In this document: positions 63,503-64,000 of the stretch, one piece after another
How the letters are laid out: each line of letters opens with the position of its first letter
How positions within the stretch are numbered: the stretch's first letter is position 1
Source: Nostoc sp. ATCC 53789
GTDB taxonomy: Bacteria; Cyanobacteriota; Cyanobacteriia; Cyanobacteriales; Nostocaceae
Assembly (NCBI RefSeq): GCF_009873495.1
Contig: NZ_CP046703.1
Location: 1,240,001 to 1,304,000, forward strand
Length of the DNA stretch: 64,000 bases
Reading direction: 5' to 3'
Made by a program: the position numbers and the translations under genes
Notes under the pieces: generated by a model
The model's input: only the letters and a program-made list of their open reading frames with translations
The model's database searches: none
Told to the model about the DNA's origin: nothing

Positions 63503-63796
63503 GATCAACGTCCACCTTCTGAGGGTCAACGTCCACCTTCTGAGGTTCAATGTTCACCTTCTGAGGTTCAATGTTCACCTTCTGAGGTTCAATGTTCACC
63601 TTCTGAGGTTCAATGTTCACCTTCTGAGGTTCAATGTTCACCTTCTGAGGGTCAACGTCCACCTTCTGAGGTTCAATGTTCACCTTCTGAGGGTCAACGT
63701 TCACCTTCTGAGGGTCAACGTCCACCTTCTGAGGTTCAATGTTCACCTTCTGAGGGTCAACGTCCACCTTCTGAGGCTCAACGTTCACCTTCTGAG
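63503..63796. repeat. 21-bp minisatellite, 14 full units
   Basis: Fourteen complete units of 21 bases, plus a partial one, of the form (G/T)(G/T)TCAA(C/T)GT(C/T)CACCTTCTGAG. Because the unit is divisible by three and free of stops, both strands stay open over it. Two main variants alternate, GGTCAACGTCC and GTTCAATGTTC, and their substitutions go together. Confidence 0.95.
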
Positions 63797-63876
63797 GCTC
63801 AAATTTTACTCTCCCGCTCACTCATCGAAGAAAAACTATATGTAAATGCAGCTTTGTTTGGGACAGATTACATTTA

Positions 63877-64000
63877 ATGAAAATACTAGACCGAAATTTG
63901 ACTAAACCATTTAAGACAATTTTTACTGAACACCGCGTACTTTGGGCTGTTTTACTCCTTAGTGCAGCACTGGTGATAACGCTAGCGCTGTCACTTTCTC
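63877..64000 (+). CDS. start of a membrane protein, cut by window end
   Basis: An ATG at 63877 opens a frame that runs off the window: MKILDRNLTKPFKTIFTEHR, then a hydrophobic stretch VLWAVLLLSAALVITLALSLS. It looks like the N-terminus of a transporter or sensor with its first membrane helix, but the family cannot be told from 41 residues. Confidence 0.5.
   Translation, partial: MKILDRNLTKPFKTIFTEHRVLWAVLLLSAALVITLALSLS

Noticed and set aside
63503..63796. CRISPR array
   Set aside because: Units are contiguous with no unique spacers and no cas genes nearby.
63423..63877. 132- and 133-residue frames over the minisatellite as protein genes
   Set aside because: Both strands are open only because the unit is 21 bases; the plus frame needs TTG and the minus frame runs into the activase gene. 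Kept as a repeat.
1..64000. tRNA, rRNA, tmRNA, RNase P RNA or SRP RNA genes
   Set aside because: I scanned the spacers by eye for T-loop and known core sequences and found none; a tRNAscan or Infernal search would be decisive.

Overview
This window looks like chromosomal DNA of a filamentous, heterocyst-type cyanobacterium (Nostoc/Anabaena/Calothrix-like). The evidence is the many HIP1 octamers (GCGATCGC), photosynthesis genes (chlM, petN, the pnt transhydrogenase, an NdbB-type NDH-2), a cyanobacterial rpmH-rnpA-PH-yidC-jag-yceD cluster, a GH100 neutral invertase, a Tab2/Atab2 factor, a WGxxGxxG protein, and short tandem repeats of the CCAATTC type between genes. No rRNA, tRNA or CRISPR array was recognised.

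Layout. 1-4 kb: an EgtC-type amidotransferase and a nucleotidyltransferase whose start codons overlap on opposite strands, then DUF423, a small membrane protein and chlM. 4-15 kb: a CPA2 antiporter with Usp domains, an Rpn/DUF4351-type nuclease, sbcC, cell-wall (PG-binding/SPOR, SH3b) proteins and a Ycf46-type AAA ATPase. 15-19 kb: the rpmH-to-yceD operon and a DUF2808 protein. 19.9-22.9 kb: pntA1-pntA2-pntB with a clear terminator. 23 kb: an AT-rich gene with a faint uracil-DNA-glycosylase-like pattern. 24-31.7 kb: a signalling island made of a four-GAF histidine kinase (three GAFs with a Cys near the bilin position), petN with a tiny membrane-protein gene, an ethylene-receptor-like hybrid kinase, a REC-kinase and a membrane protein. 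31.9-40.6 kb: an exonuclease, secreted MnSOD, a pair of secreted proteins (one with a PEP-CTERM-like tail), an amino-acid permease and a lipoprotein methyltransferase. 41-48 kb: an SDR next to a GH100 invertase, small unknown genes and a UPF0182 membrane protein. 48.7-54.7 kb: a WD40 Ser/Thr kinase, then a WGxxGxxG gene cut by an ISAzo13-type insertion sequence, then an ISAs1-type insertion sequence nested in an older inverted repeat. 55-64 kb: a ClC protein with CBS and Usp domains, a PmbA/TldE protein, Tab2, a HAD hydrolase, ndbB, a radical-SAM activase, a 21-bp minisatellite and the start of a membrane protein cut by the window end.

The most interesting points are: (1) the ethylene-receptor-type kinase, which keeps all the copper/ethylene pocket residues I could align from memory, beside a multi-GAF kinase with possible bilin cysteines; (2) a base-resolved IS insertion (57-bp terminal repeats, TTA target duplication) that replaces the last residues of a WGxxGxxG protein with a stop formed by the IS end; (3) two unrelated transposases that both carry an in-phase A_AAA_AAA slippery site exactly where their reading frames break; (4) paired subterminal hairpins in that IS with compensatory base changes; (5) a ClC protein with Gln in place of the gating Glu; and (6) an unannotated 53-residue membrane protein directly behind petN. 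Functions are assigned from motifs and remembered families; no database search was run.
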